Positions 17,851 through 26,046 of a DNA stretch of 64,000 bases are shown here, one piece after another. The notes beneath the pieces are model-generated. The model searched no databases. It saw only the letters and a program-made list of their open reading frames with translations, and was not told the DNA's origin. Source of the stretch: Mycolicibacterium sp. Lineage in GTDB: Bacteria; Actinomycetota; Actinomycetes; Mycobacteriales; Mycobacteriaceae. The DNA is taken from the NCBI RefSeq assembly GCF_016462545.1, contig NZ_JAEMTA010000019.1, positions 1 through 64,000 of the forward strand. The letters run 5' to 3'. The position numbers and the translations under genes are program-made. Positions within the stretch are counted from its first letter, which is position 1, and each line of letters begins with the position of its first letter.

Positions 17851-19392
17851 TCACGCCGGACCGACGCGACTCGCACCGTGCCCGGCCAGGGACCAGGCGA
17901 TCAGGCACGCAGCGGCCGCACCCACCACGAGTCGCCCCCACCTCCACCGCCACAACACCACCGTGGCAATGCCGGCCAACGCCACGGTCATGACGCCCAC
18001 CCAACCGGAGGGCACGGTCACGACCGCGCCTGGCATCGCCGCCGCCCAACGCGCGACGTTCGACAGCCACCACAGCTCGGGACCGGTGAACCGGATCATC
18101 AGCTCGGCCGCGGCCGGCCACGCCGCCGCCACCGCGGACGCGGCGGTGCCGATCACCGTGATCGGCGGAATGACCGCTGCCACAGCCAGATTCGCCAACA
18201 CGGACACCAGGCTCACCGTGCCCGACATGCCCGCAACGAGTGGTGCCGTGACCAGCTGAGCCGCGGCGGCGACGCTCATTCCCGCTGCGAGCGGTTCCGG
18301 CCAGCCGCGATCGACCAGTCGGCGCGACCACACCGGCGCGATGACGACGAGTGCCGCCGTCGCCGACACCGACAGCGCGAACCCGACGTCTACGGCGAGT
18401 TCGGGCGCGGCGACCATCAGCACCAGCACGCAGGCCGACAGCGCGGGTATCGCCTGCCGTCGCCGCTTCGACGCGACCGCGAACAGGGCGATCGCACCCA
18501 TCACGGCGGCGCGCAGCACGCTTGCCGACGGCTGCACGACGACCACGAAGGCGACCAGCCCGAGCGTGGCCAATGCCACCGCGAACCGCGGACCGACTAG
18601 CCCGGCCAGGAGCAGGAGCGCACCGCAGACGATCGTGACGTTGGCGCCCGAGACGGCAGTCAGATGCGTCAGCCCGGCTCTGCGGAAGTCGTCGACGGTC
18701 TTCGCGCTCAGCGCGGCGGTGTCGCCGAGCACCAATGCGGGCAGCATCGCAGCCCCGTCGGCGGGCAGCACTGCCCGTGCCGCCTCGGCGAATCGCGCCC
18801 GGATGTCGGAGGCCGCGCGCTGCACGGTGTTCGCCGTCCCCAACGTCGGCTTACCCGTGGCCATCAGCACCGCCACGGTTAGGTCGCGCCGGGTCGGCCG
18901 CGAGATCCTGGCGCGGAAGGCCGCAGGGCGACCGGCGACCAGGTCGCCATAGTCGATGGCCGAGGCGAAGACGACGACCCGGCCGCCGGTCGGCTCCCCG
19001 TCGAGCGAGGCGAGCACACCGCGGAACAGCATCCGGGTGGCCCCGATGAATCTGGGTGACTCGCTGGGCGTCACCACGACCGTGGCCGTCGTACCGTACT
19101 GCGCCACGATCGGATGGCGGCGCACGTCGTCCACCCGGAGCGCCACGGCCAGGGCGAAACATCCGCCGACCACCGCGACGGCCAGTACGGCGGGCCAGAT
19201 CAGTGCGTATACCGTTGCCGTGCAGCGTAACCGCCACGCGATCGCCGCCGTGGCCATTACCGCCACCACCGCAACGACGAGGCCGGCCGACGGACCCCAG
19301 GCGATACCCGCCGCGGTGACCGCCCAGCCGGTCGTCGCCGACGGCACCAGGCGCACGTCGGGTGTGGTGGCGCCGGGCCCATCCGAGGTCAC
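17851..19392 (-). CDS. comEC: ComEC/Rec2-type membrane protein lacking the metallo-beta-lactamase domain, 513 aa
   Basis: ComEC forms the DNA channel in naturally competent bacteria. This polytopic protein contains the DUF4131-like N-terminal part and the competence domain with its signature (ALVLGDTAALSAKTVDDFRRAGLTHLTAVSGANV). It ends after roughly ten membrane segments, without the C-terminal metallo-beta-lactamase nuclease domain found in many ComEC proteins. The mycobacterial homologue is similarly short as I recall, so this is a lineage trait and not a truncation. GTG 19392 overlaps the comEA stop (GTGA). Whether it transports DNA is unproven. Confidence 0.9.
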   Translation of the reverse strand: MTSDGPGATTPDVRLVPSATTGWAVTAAGIAWGPSAGLVVAVVAVMATAAIAWRLRCTATVYALIWPAVLAVAVVGGCFALAVALRVDDVRRHPIVAQYGTTATVVVTPSESPRFIGATRMLFRGVLASLDGEPTGGRVVVFASAIDYGDLVAGRPAAFRARISRPTRRDLTVAVLMATGKPTLGTANTVQRAASDIRARFAEAARAVLPADGAAMLPALVLGDTAALSAKTVDDFRRAGLTHLTAVSGANVTIVCGALLLLAGLVGPRFAVALATLGLVAFVVVVQPSASVLRAAVMGAIALFAVASKRRRQAIPALSACVLVLMVAAPELAVDVGFALSVSATAALVVIAPVWSRRLVDRGWPEPLAAGMSVAAAAQLVTAPLVAGMSGTVSLVSVLANLAVAAVIPPITVIGTAASAVAAAWPAAAELMIRFTGPELWWLSNVARWAAAMPGAVVTVPSGWVGVMTVALAGIATVVLWRWRWGRLVVGAAAACLIAWSLAGHGASRVGPA

Positions 19393-20216
19393 ACCGAGAC
19401 CAGGGCACGGAGCTTCTCCAGACGCGCAGGACCGATGCCGTCGACCTCGCCGAGTTGGTCCACGCTCGCGAACGGTCCGTTGGCGTCGCGCCACGCGATG
19501 ATCGCCGTCGCGGTGACGGGGCCGACGCCGGGCAAGGCGTCGAGCTGGTCCACCGTGGCCGTGTTCACGTTCACCAAACCGCCCGGCGTCGAGGGCTTCT
19601 CGCCAGGTGTGGCAGGCGTCGTGGCCGCATCGGGCGGGGCGCTGATCGAACTGCCCATGGCAGGCGGTGCACCCGGTGGCGCCGAGAGGCCGACGACGAT
19701 CTGCTCGCCGTCACCGACCCGACGCGCCATGTTGATGCCGACCAGGTCGGCTCCGTTCAGCGGGCCTCCGGCCGCTGCCAGTGCGTCGGCGGTGCGGGCG
19801 CCCGCAGTGAGCGTGACCAGACCGGGTCGATGCACCAACCCGACCACGCTGACGACCACCTGTCCGTCCGGGGGCGCAGCCGTACCGGGGGCAGGTGTCG
19901 CGGACGAAACCATCTGGACTGCCGGGAGTTTCGCCGACGCGACCACCGGACCGTCGTCTCGCATCAGGGTGAACACCGTCACCAGCACCGCGATGGCACC
20001 GACGATCCCAAGGCCGATGACACCTGCCCGTCCCGGGTCGGCGCGCACCGTTGCGACCCAACCGGCGGCCCCTCCTCCCGTAGCCTCGGGCAGCCATCGC
20101 GAGAGCGAGGTGTCGGACTCCTCACCGTCGGGGACGGCCTCGGAGATCTCCTCGTCCGGTGATCGCGGGCCCGCCAGGCGACGCTCAGCCCGGTCGACGG
20201 GTCGTTCGGTGCGCAT
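19389..20216 (-). CDS. comEA: ComEA family helix-hairpin-helix DNA-binding protein, 275 aa
   Basis: A membrane-anchored DNA-binding protein. A cytoplasmic N-terminal stretch of about 65 residues is followed by one membrane span (AGVIGLGIVGAIAVLVTVFTL). A Pro/Ala-rich linker, an SLBB-type domain (GQVVVSVVGLVHRPGLVTL) and two helix-hairpin-helix motifs follow (LVNVNTATVDQLDALPGVGP; SVDQLGEVDGIGPARLEKL). It is translationally coupled to comEC. In competent organisms this pair captures and imports DNA; in mycobacteria the role is unclear. Confidence 0.92.
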   Translation of the reverse strand: MRTERPVDRAERRLAGPRSPDEEISEAVPDGEESDTSLSRWLPEATGGGAAGWVATVRADPGRAGVIGLGIVGAIAVLVTVFTLMRDDGPVVASAKLPAVQMVSSATPAPGTAAPPDGQVVVSVVGLVHRPGLVTLTAGARTADALAAAGGPLNGADLVGINMARRVGDGEQIVVGLSAPPGAPPAMGSSISAPPDAATTPATPGEKPSTPGGLVNVNTATVDQLDALPGVGPVTATAIIAWRDANGPFASVDQLGEVDGIGPARLEKLRALVSV

Positions 20217-20307
20217 GCCGCGACGGTAGGCGTAGCCGTCGACGCCACCGGTCCTCGAGGCCGGCCACGGTCACCGCCTGTGGATGAATCCCGGTCTGTG
20301 GATGGCG

Positions 20308-20712
20308 CTAACCCCAGCCGTCGTCGCGCCAGCACACCCAGTCGATCTCCACCAGGGCACCGACCGCGAGACCCGTGACCCCGACACACGTCCGCGACGG
20401 CAGCCGATCCGGAAACCACGCGGCATAGGCGACGTTGAAGGCGTCGTAGTCGTTCCAGTCCATCAGGTACGCGCGCACCGACACCACCTCGGCCAGCCCG
20501 CCTCCGCAGAGTTCGGTGACGCGGCACAGGTTGCGCAGCACCTGGTCTGTCTGGGTGGCGACGTCGCTACCTACGATCAGGCCGTCCACCCCGGTGGGCA
20601 TCTGTCCCGTGACGTATAGCGTCTGGCCCGCCGCGGTCGCGTGCACGAACGGGGCCACGCCCGGCGGCACACCGTCGTCCGGGCTGAACGTGAACGCGCG
20701 GATGCCGGTCAC
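20308..20712 (-). CDS. RidA family protein, 134 aa
   Basis: A RidA / YjgF-type protein. RidA enzymes hydrolyse reactive enamine/imine intermediates released by PLP enzymes. The core reads GQTLYVTGQMPTGVDG, QTDQVLRNLCRVTELCGGGL and the C-terminal ALVEIDWVCW. The usual arginine that binds the substrate carboxylate (in CVRV-type motifs) is not obvious: the segment here is SRTCVGVTGLAVGALVEID, so the Arg lies earlier than in canonical RidA. GTG 20712 forms a GTGA overlap with the truncated acetamidase ORF. It lies in the position of eis in M. tuberculosis. Confidence 0.82.
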   Translation of the reverse strand: MTGIRAFTFSPDDGVPPGVAPFVHATAAGQTLYVTGQMPTGVDGLIVGSDVATQTDQVLRNLCRVTELCGGGLAEVVSVRAYLMDWNDYDAFNVAYAAWFPDRLPSRTCVGVTGLAVGALVEIDWVCWRDDGWG

Positions 20713-20924
20713 GATGCCAGCGACCAGATCGGGACCACGACGCCGGGCTCGAAAACCTCGGCGATGCCGGCGTCCATCAGCAGGTCGGGGGCGTCGCCCG
20801 CATGGTGGGTCAGCGTCTCGATCTGCACCAGGTCGCCCGAGGCGACGGTGCGCACCGGATCCAGTCGTGGATCGAAGAACCCCCAGTGCACCGTCGACGG
20901 CGTGGCGGGCAGGAAGTGGTGCAT
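20709..20924 (-). pseudogene. N-terminal fragment of an acetamidase/formamidase family gene, 71 codons
   Basis: The ORF from ATG 20924 reads like the extreme N-terminus of an acetamidase/formamidase: HHFLPATPSTVHWGFFDPRL, then a SGDLVQIETLTHHAGDAPDL segment and MDAGIAEVFE. Similarity ends there, and 12 unrelated residues lead to a stop that overlaps the RidA start. Full-length enzymes have 300-400 residues, so the metal-binding catalytic part is missing and RidA follows directly. I read it as a deletion remnant, although a retained short protein cannot be excluded because it is translationally coupled to the RidA gene. Confidence 0.7.
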
Positions 20925-21003
20925 CCGGCGATCATGCCAGCGGGCAGGCGAATCGGCGGGCGGTTTCCGCCAGGGGTGCACATCGAACCAATAGTGTCTA
21001 CCC

Positions 21004-22065
21004 ATGACCTCATCGACAGCCGAGCGACCGCTCCGGGTGATCCAGTGGACCACCGGCAACATCGGCAAGCGTTCCCTGCACGCCATCATCGGACGCGACG
21101 ACATGGAGTTGGTCGGGGTGTACGCGCACGGCGCGGACAAGGTGGGGGTCGACGCCGCCGAACTGGCCGGCCTGACCGAACCCACCGGCGTCGCGGCGAC
21201 CAACGACATCGACGATCTGATCGCGCTGAAGCCCGACGCGTGCTGCTACAACCCGCTGTGGCCGAGCGTCGACGAACTCGTCCGACTGCTCGAGGCGGGC
21301 GTCAACGTCTGCTCCAGCGCGGCCTGGATCACCGGCGGCAAGCAGAGCCCTGAGGACCTGGACCGCATCCGGAAAGCCTGTGCAGCAGGAAATTCCACGA
21401 TCTTCGGCAGCGGCGCTCACCCCGGTATGACCAACATGGTCGGGATGGTGCTGTCCGGCGCGTGTGAGAACGTCGACGAGATTCGCATCACCGAATCGGT
21501 GGACTGCTCGACCTACGAGTCCGCAGGCACCCAGTCGGCGATGGGATTCGGTCGGGATCCGAACACCCCCGATCTCGCCGAGAGCGTACGGCGCGAGAGT
21601 GAGGTGTTCGCGGAGTCGGCGGCGATGATGGCCGACGCGATCGGCGCCACGCTCGACAGGCTGACCTTCGACGTCGAGTTCACCGCCGCCACCGGCGACA
21701 GCGATCTCGGCTTCATGCAGATCCCCACCGGCACCGTGGGGGGCGTCTTCGGTTACCACCGGGGCTGGGTCGGCGAGAAGAACGTCGTCAGTGTGGGTTT
21801 CAACTGGACCATGGGCAACCACGTCACGCCGCCCAAACCACTGGAGCACGGCCACGTCATCCAGGTCTTCGGCACACCCAACATGCGCACGGTGCTGCAC
21901 TGCCTGCCACCCCGGGACTGGCAGGAACCCGGATTCATGGGCCTCGGCATGATCTACACCGCGATGCCGGTGACCAATGCCGTGCCCGCCGTCGTCGCTG
22001 CGCCGCCGGGGATCGTCACGCTCAAGGACCTGCCACCCGTCACCGGACGCGTGGCGCGAGGGTAG
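21004..22065 (+). CDS. Dihydrodipicolinate reductase-like NAD(P)-dependent dehydrogenase, 353 aa
   Basis: A Rossmann-fold dehydrogenase related to dihydrodipicolinate reductase and the NAD(P)H-dependent amine dehydrogenase group common in mycobacteria. The nucleotide-binding N-terminus reads LRVIQWTTGNIGKRSLHAII with a variant GxxG loop. Further conserved parts are DACCYNPLWPSVDELVRLLE, GSGAHPGMTNMV and HRGWVGEKNVVSVGFNW. The start ATG 21004 lies shortly after the divergent acetamidase fragment. Its 3' end overlaps the convergent DinB-like gene by 26 bp. The substrate is unknown; steroid, lipid or amine metabolism are all possible. Confidence 0.8.
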   Translation: MTSSTAERPLRVIQWTTGNIGKRSLHAIIGRDDMELVGVYAHGADKVGVDAAELAGLTEPTGVAATNDIDDLIALKPDACCYNPLWPSVDELVRLLEAGVNVCSSAAWITGGKQSPEDLDRIRKACAAGNSTIFGSGAHPGMTNMVGMVLSGACENVDEIRITESVDCSTYESAGTQSAMGFGRDPNTPDLAESVRRESEVFAESAAMMADAIGATLDRLTFDVEFTAATGDSDLGFMQIPTGTVGGVFGYHRGWVGEKNVVSVGFNWTMGNHVTPPKPLEHGHVIQVFGTPNMRTVLHCLPPRDWQEPGFMGLGMIYTAMPVTNAVPAVVAAPPGIVTLKDLPPVTGRVARG

Positions 22066-22660
22066 CCGCACCCGGCCCGTCGAGGTCGGGCAACGCATCC
22101 GGGCGGCCCGCCATGATCATCAGCAACGCCTCACCGGTGCCACTCACCCGCGGTCCGCGTCCGTGTGTCCAGTCGAGGTCGGTGGCGACGAGTCGAACTC
22201 CACGGGCTCGCCAGGCGCCGCGGATGGTCGGTGCATGGCGCACGAAGTCCAGCGCCGCACGCAGACGCTCGGTCGGGATCGAGCGCGCCAATCCCAATGG
22301 TCGTCTGATGTCCTGCTGGTGAATCATGTTGTCGGTCAGGGCAACTCTGCCGCCAAAGCCGGCGCCGAGGCCGTGTGGTTCGGCGTTCTCCCGCAGGAGG
22401 TCGATCAGTCGCGCCGTCGATAGATCCGCGAGGGCGGTGACGGCGAGCGCGTTGATGCGGTCGGTCTGCAGGCGACCCTTCACGAACCGCACGGCGAGCT
22501 CACCCGCCGACAGGCCCTCGAAGCTCACGCAGTGGGCCACGACGTCCCGCACGGACCAGCCAACACACAACGATGGGCTCCCCCACTGCTCAGGCGTCAA
22601 CCCCGAGAGGAAGTCGGCGAAGTCCTCGCGCTCCTGCCGAGCCACGTCCAACTGACTCAT
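22040..22660 (-). CDS. Maleylpyruvate isomerase/DinB-like mycothiol-dependent family protein, 206 aa
   Basis: An N-terminal MDMPI (DinB-like four-helix) domain protein, the actinobacterial mycothiol-dependent enzyme family. The metal-binding histidines are suggested by SVRDVVAHCVSFEG at about residues 40-55 and by NMIHQQDIRRPLG at about 135-147, the typical second motif. The segment GLTPEQWGSPSLCVGWSVRD is the family opening. ATG 22660 overlaps the degV stop (ATGA), so it is made with degV. The substrate is unknown. Confidence 0.8.
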   Translation of the reverse strand: MSQLDVARQEREDFADFLSGLTPEQWGSPSLCVGWSVRDVVAHCVSFEGLSAGELAVRFVKGRLQTDRINALAVTALADLSTARLIDLLRENAEPHGLGAGFGGRVALTDNMIHQQDIRRPLGLARSIPTERLRAALDFVRHAPTIRGAWRARGVRLVATDLDWTHGRGPRVSGTGEALLMIMAGRPDALPDLDGPGAATLAPRVR

Positions 22661-23505
22661 CGAGTGTTCTCGGCGTCCACCGTCACGCAGACTCCGACGG
22701 CGCCCGCGCCGACGTGTACCGAGAGAACCGGGCCCATGTCGGTGATCGACGGCGGGTCCACCTGAGGCAACCGCTCGGTGAGAGCCTTGGCGATCTCCGC
22801 CGCGCCCTCCGGGTTGTCGACGTGGTGCACGGCGAGGGTCGCCGGGCGATCCTCGACGACCTCGGCGACGGCCTCGACCAACGCCACATGCGCCTTGGAT
22901 GCCGTGCGGATGCGCTGGGACAACACCAGGCGTCCGTCGACGTCGAGGCGCAGCAGGGGTTTGAGCGATAGCGCGGTCCCCAGCCAGGAGGCGGCTGTGC
23001 CGATCCGGCCGCTGCGCCGCAGGTTGTCGAGTCGGTGCACGACGATGAACGCGGTCCCGCGCGGGACCGCCGCCCGTGCGGCAGCCTCGACGGCATCGAG
23101 GTCCTCCCCCGCCGCAGCTGCCCGTGCCGCGGCCAAGGCTACGAACCCGACGCCGGCGGCTGCCGATCGCGAGTTCACCACGCGCACTCCCGCACCGAAC
23201 TCGCGTGCCACCGCGACCGCCGAACTGAACGTGCTCGAGAGCGCGGCGGACAGGTGGACCGCGACGACGCCGTCACCCCCGCTGTCCGCCAACGCCTGCC
23301 GGTAGACGTCCGCGAGGTCGGCCGGGCTGGCGCCGGCGGTCGTGACGTGGGCATGTGCGTGGACGTCGCGGGGCACCTCGTCGATCCCGTCGCGCAGGTC
23401 GTCGCCGTCCACCAGGACGTGCAGCGGGATTTGACGAATTCGCCACTGCTGCAATTCATCCAGATGCAGCCGGGCCGACGAGTCAGTCACCACCATGACC
23501 GCCAC
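22657..23505 (-). CDS. DegV family fatty-acid-binding protein (Rv2417c-like), 282 aa
   Basis: DegV proteins bind a long-chain fatty acid and in some bacteria present it to fatty acid kinases. The first motif, MVVTDSSARLHLDELQQW, holds the conserved Thr/Ser that contact the carboxylate. HATTAG-type VTTAGASPADLADVY, HLSAALSSTFSSA and RLDNLRRSGRIG are further family blocks. I choose GTG 23505, next to the octT stop, giving 282 residues, close to the M. tuberculosis protein. The position directly behind octT and gpgP hints at a role in acyl supply for methylglucose lipopolysaccharide, which is an inference. Confidence 0.87.
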   Translation of the reverse strand: MAVMVVTDSSARLHLDELQQWRIRQIPLHVLVDGDDLRDGIDEVPRDVHAHAHVTTAGASPADLADVYRQALADSGGDGVVAVHLSAALSSTFSSAVAVAREFGAGVRVVNSRSAAAGVGFVALAAARAAAAGEDLDAVEAAARAAVPRGTAFIVVHRLDNLRRSGRIGTAASWLGTALSLKPLLRLDVDGRLVLSQRIRTASKAHVALVEAVAEVVEDRPATLAVHHVDNPEGAAEIAKALTERLPQVDPPSITDMGPVLSVHVGAGAVGVCVTVDAENTR

Positions 23506-23507
23506 GA

Positions 23508-24359
23508 TCAGCCGCCGGAGCCCACGGTCGGCACTCCCGCCTCGGCGAGCCCCTTCAGCATCAGCTCGGCCACCGCGCGGTGGGCCTCGAAGTTCCAGTG
23601 GATGCCATCGGGGTTTCCCCGCCCGCTCATCACCTGCTCGCCCACGGCTGCCTTGAGGTCGACGATCGGCACGTCGTGCTCGTGTCCCCACTTGGTGATG
23701 GCGGCGACCGTGCCGTCGCGCCACCGATGGGACTTGCCGTACGTCTCGGCGATGTGAACCGAGGGAATGCAGGCCACGAACGGAATGCCGGGGCGGTTGA
23801 AGTCGATTGCGGCGCGGGTCTGTTCGAGGTAGTCAGCGCTCAGGTGGGGAGGCAGCGCGGGCCGGGCGATCGGCGACAGCCGCGGCTGCAACCAGCCGTA
23901 TCCGTCGCGCGCCCAGCGCCGCAGGAACGGCGGGCGCACGTAGCGGATCAGTTCGCGCAGCGCGGTGGGCAACGGCGACGGGAGGGAATCCATGCCACTC
24001 GTCGCGAAGATCACCGCACCCGCCTTGGGCAGCGACGCCCATGCCCTGGGGTCTCCGATGGCCGCCCACCAGACGTCGCGGCACGTCCACCCGATCCGCC
24101 CGATGAGTTCTAAATCCCAGTCGAGTTGGGAGGCAACGATATTGGGCCAAATCCGCGGATCGTCCGCGGGCAGTCCGCCGGTCGGGCCGTAGTAGGAGAG
24201 CGAATCGCAGAAGACCAGAAGGGTGTTCCGGCGGGCAGGAGCGGAGCGACCCGGGGAATCATCTGGGCGGGCAGCAGCGGAGCGACCCGGGGAATCATCT
24301 GGGCGGGCAGCAGCGGAGCGACCCGGGGAGTCATCTGGGCGGGGCTCGCTAGAGGACAT
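23508..24359 (-). CDS. octT: Diglucosylglycerate octanoyltransferase OctT with a repeat-expanded N-terminus, 283 aa
   Basis: OctT transfers octanoate to diglucosylglycerate in the biosynthesis of methylglucose lipopolysaccharide, the polymer that modulates mycobacterial fatty acid synthase. It is a GDSL/SGNH-type protein: [15 protein letters not shown] carries the nucleophile Ser block, FATSGMDSL follows, and [10 protein letters not shown] supplies the catalytic Asp-His. The first 44 residues are different: a 12-residue unit [12 protein letters not shown] is present three times, from a 36-bp tandem repeat. ATG 24359 lies 11 bp inside the gpgP 3' end. The catalytic domain looks complete. Confidence 0.88.
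   Translation of the reverse strand: MSSSEPRPDDSPGRSAAARPDDSPGRSAAARPDDSPGRSAPARRNTLLVFCDSLSYYGPTGGLPADDPRIWPNIVASQLDWDLELIGRIGWTCRDVWWAAIGDPRAWASLPKAGAVIFATSGMDSLPSPLPTALRELIRYVRPPFLRRWARDGYGWLQPRLSPIARPALPPHLSADYLEQTRAAIDFNRPGIPFVACIPSVHIAETYGKSHRWRDGTVAAITKWGHEHDVPIVDLKAAVGEQVMSGRGNPDGIHWNFEAHRAVAELMLKGLAEAGVPTVGSGG
24231..24338. repeat. Minisatellite, three 36-bp tandem copies in the octT 5' coding region
   Basis: Copies lie at 24231-24266, 24267-24302 and 24303-24338. They differ by only one or two bases, and GCGGGG at 24339 begins a partial fourth copy. The 36-bp unit keeps frame and encodes 12 residues ([12 protein letters not shown]), so copy-number change would alter protein length without a frameshift. 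Near identity indicates recent expansion or homogenisation. Confidence 0.95.
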
Positions 24360-25029
24360 CGTTGGCGACCTGGGCCGAGGCGTTCCACACGTCGAGCCGC
24401 CATCGGACGTCCTGCGGCGCCGCGTCGTCCGCCGAATGTCCGGACAGCTGAACCCAGCTCGCGTTTCCCATTCCGCCCAGCACCGGCCAATTGTCCACCG
24501 GCAGATCCAGTAGGGCGGCGGTCAGCGCGGCGATCAGCCCACCGTGAGCCACCAGGACGACCGGTCGGTCCGATGCGTCACCAGCCCCGTCGGAGCCCCA
24601 ATCATCCAGCTGGGCAAGCAGTTCGAGGACCAGCGGCGTGCTGCGCTCGGCCACGTCGACCCGGCTCTCACCACCGTGCGGGGCCCACCTCGCATCGTCA
24701 CGCCAGGCGAGGCGAGCCCCGGGGGCGGTATCGTCCACCTCGAGGTGCGTCAGGCCTTGCCAGTCACCGAGGTGTGTCTCGCGCAGTCGCAAGTCGACGG
24801 ACACCGGGACGCCGCTGCGCTCGGCCAGCGCGGTCGCGGTGTCGAAGGCGCGGCGCAGATCCGAGGAGACGATCACCAGCGGCTGACGCTTGGCCAGCAC
24901 CTCGGCGGCGGCGATGGCCTGCTCGCGCCCCAGCTCGCTGAGATCAGTGTCGAGTTGCCCCTGCATGCGATTGCCCGCGTTGTACTCCGTCTGCCCGTGT
25001 CGCAGCAGCACCAGGCGGCGAATCCTCAC
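24349..25029 (-). CDS. gpgP: Glucosyl-3-phosphoglycerate phosphatase
   Basis: GpgP is a histidine-phosphatase-superfamily enzyme that removes phosphate from glucosyl-3-phosphoglycerate, an early step in methylglucose lipopolysaccharide synthesis. The phosphate pocket RHGQTEYN is at about residues 9-16. Downstream are [23 protein letters not shown] and the second histidine in [13 protein letters not shown] start it at GTG 25029, which overlaps the rsfS stop (GTGA) and gives 226 residues, close to Rv2419c as I recall. It overlaps octT, which acts later in the same pathway. Confidence 0.9.
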   Translation of the reverse strand: MRIRRLVLLRHGQTEYNAGNRMQGQLDTDLSELGREQAIAAAEVLAKRQPLVIVSSDLRRAFDTATALAERSGVPVSVDLRLRETHLGDWQGLTHLEVDDTAPGARLAWRDDARWAPHGGESRVDVAERSTPLVLELLAQLDDWGSDGAGDASDRPVVLVAHGGLIAALTAALLDLPVDNWPVLGGMGNASWVQLSGHSADDAAPQDVRWRLDVWNASAQVANDVL

Positions 25030-25400
25030 TCGGCACCGCCCGTCTCCAGATCGACCGGGATGATCGGGCAGTCCCGCCACAGGCGATCCAGGGCATAGAA
25101 GTTGCGCTCGTCCTGATGCTGGATGTGCGCCACGATGTCGACGTAGTCGAGCAGCACCCAGCGCCCCTCGCGGGTGCCCTCACGGCGGGCCGGCTTGTAC
25201 CCGGCGATGCGCATCTTCTCCTCGACCTCGTCGACGATGGCGTTGACCTGCCGGTCGTTGGAGGCCGACGCGACGACGAAGCAGTCGGTGATGACCAGCT
25301 GCTCGGAGACGTCGATGACGACCACGTCGTCGGCGAGCTTGGCCGAGGCCGCCTGCGCGGCGATCGTCGCCATGCTGATGGCTTCTTCTGAGGCGGTCAT
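25026..25400 (-). CDS. rsfS: Ribosomal silencing factor RsfS
   Basis: RsfS binds ribosomal protein L14 and blocks joining of the subunits when nutrients are scarce. The 124-residue product has the family core [34 protein letters not shown] and [15 protein letters not shown]. Its start overlaps the nadD stop (ATGA) and its stop overlaps the gpgP start. The nadD-rsfS order is widely conserved in bacteria. Confidence 0.95.
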   Translation of the reverse strand: MTASEEAISMATIAAQAASAKLADDVVVIDVSEQLVITDCFVVASASNDRQVNAIVDEVEEKMRIAGYKPARREGTREGRWVLLDYVDIVAHIQHQDERNFYALDRLWRDCPIIPVDLETGGAE

Positions 25401-26035
25401 GCGCTGTGGTCCCCTGTCGAAAGAGCGGTCGCGGGATACAGACCGCGCTTGGTCACGTACTGCACGACGCCGTCTGGCACCAGGTACCAGATGGGCCTGC
25501 CCTGCTCGGCCCGCTTCCGACAGTCGCTCGACGAGATCGCCAGAGCAGGCACCTCGACGAGTTTCAACGAGTCGGCGGGCAATTCCTTCATCGCCGCCTC
25601 GATGTGTTCACCGTCGAGTTCGTAGCCCGGTCGGCTGACACCGATGAATCGCGCCATGGAGAAGAGGTCCTCCCAGTTCTGCCAGGACAGGATCGACCCG
25701 AGGGCGTCGGCGCCGGTGATGAAGTAGAGGTCGGCGTCGGGATTGAGCGCTCCGAGATCGCGCAGCGTGTCCTTGGTATAGGTGGGACCGCCACGATCGA
25801 TGTCGACGCGGCTCACCGAGAAGCGAGGGTTCGCGGCAGTGGCGATCACGGTCATCAGGTATCGATCCTCGGCGGCGGTCACGGCGCGATCGCGCTTCTG
25901 CCACGGCTGTCCGGTGGGCACGAATGCGACTTCGTCGAGGTCGAACAGATCGGCCACCTCGCTGGCGGCGACCAGGTGACCGTGATGGATGGGATCGAAC
26001 GTCCCGCCCATCACCCCCAGCCTGCGTCGAGTCAC
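25397..26035 (-). CDS. nadD: Nicotinate-nucleotide adenylyltransferase
   Basis: NadD joins nicotinate mononucleotide with ATP in NAD synthesis. The nucleotidyltransferase signature [12 protein letters not shown] (HxGH) is near residue 10, and [20 protein letters not shown] carries the C-terminal ISSTxxR motif. The long upstream ORF is rejected; GTG 26035 gives 212 residues and begins [11 protein letters not shown] like the M. tuberculosis enzyme. It is the first gene of the nadD-rsfS-gpgP-octT-degV run. NadE, a later step of the pathway, is at 31.4-33.5 kb. Confidence 0.94.
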   Translation of the reverse strand: MTRRRLGVMGGTFDPIHHGHLVAASEVADLFDLDEVAFVPTGQPWQKRDRAVTAAEDRYLMTVIATAANPRFSVSRVDIDRGGPTYTKDTLRDLGALNPDADLYFITGADALGSILSWQNWEDLFSMARFIGVSRPGYELDGEHIEAAMKELPADSLKLVEVPALAISSSDCRKRAEQGRPIWYLVPDGVVQYVTKRGLYPATALSTGDHSA

Positions 26036-26046
26036 GACTACGCAGC

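Noticed and set aside
20281..20330. Two TGTGGAT strings resembling DnaA boxes after the comEA start
   Set aside because: Only two imperfect copies near a gene boundary, far from dnaA/dnaN; too little to suggest an origin.
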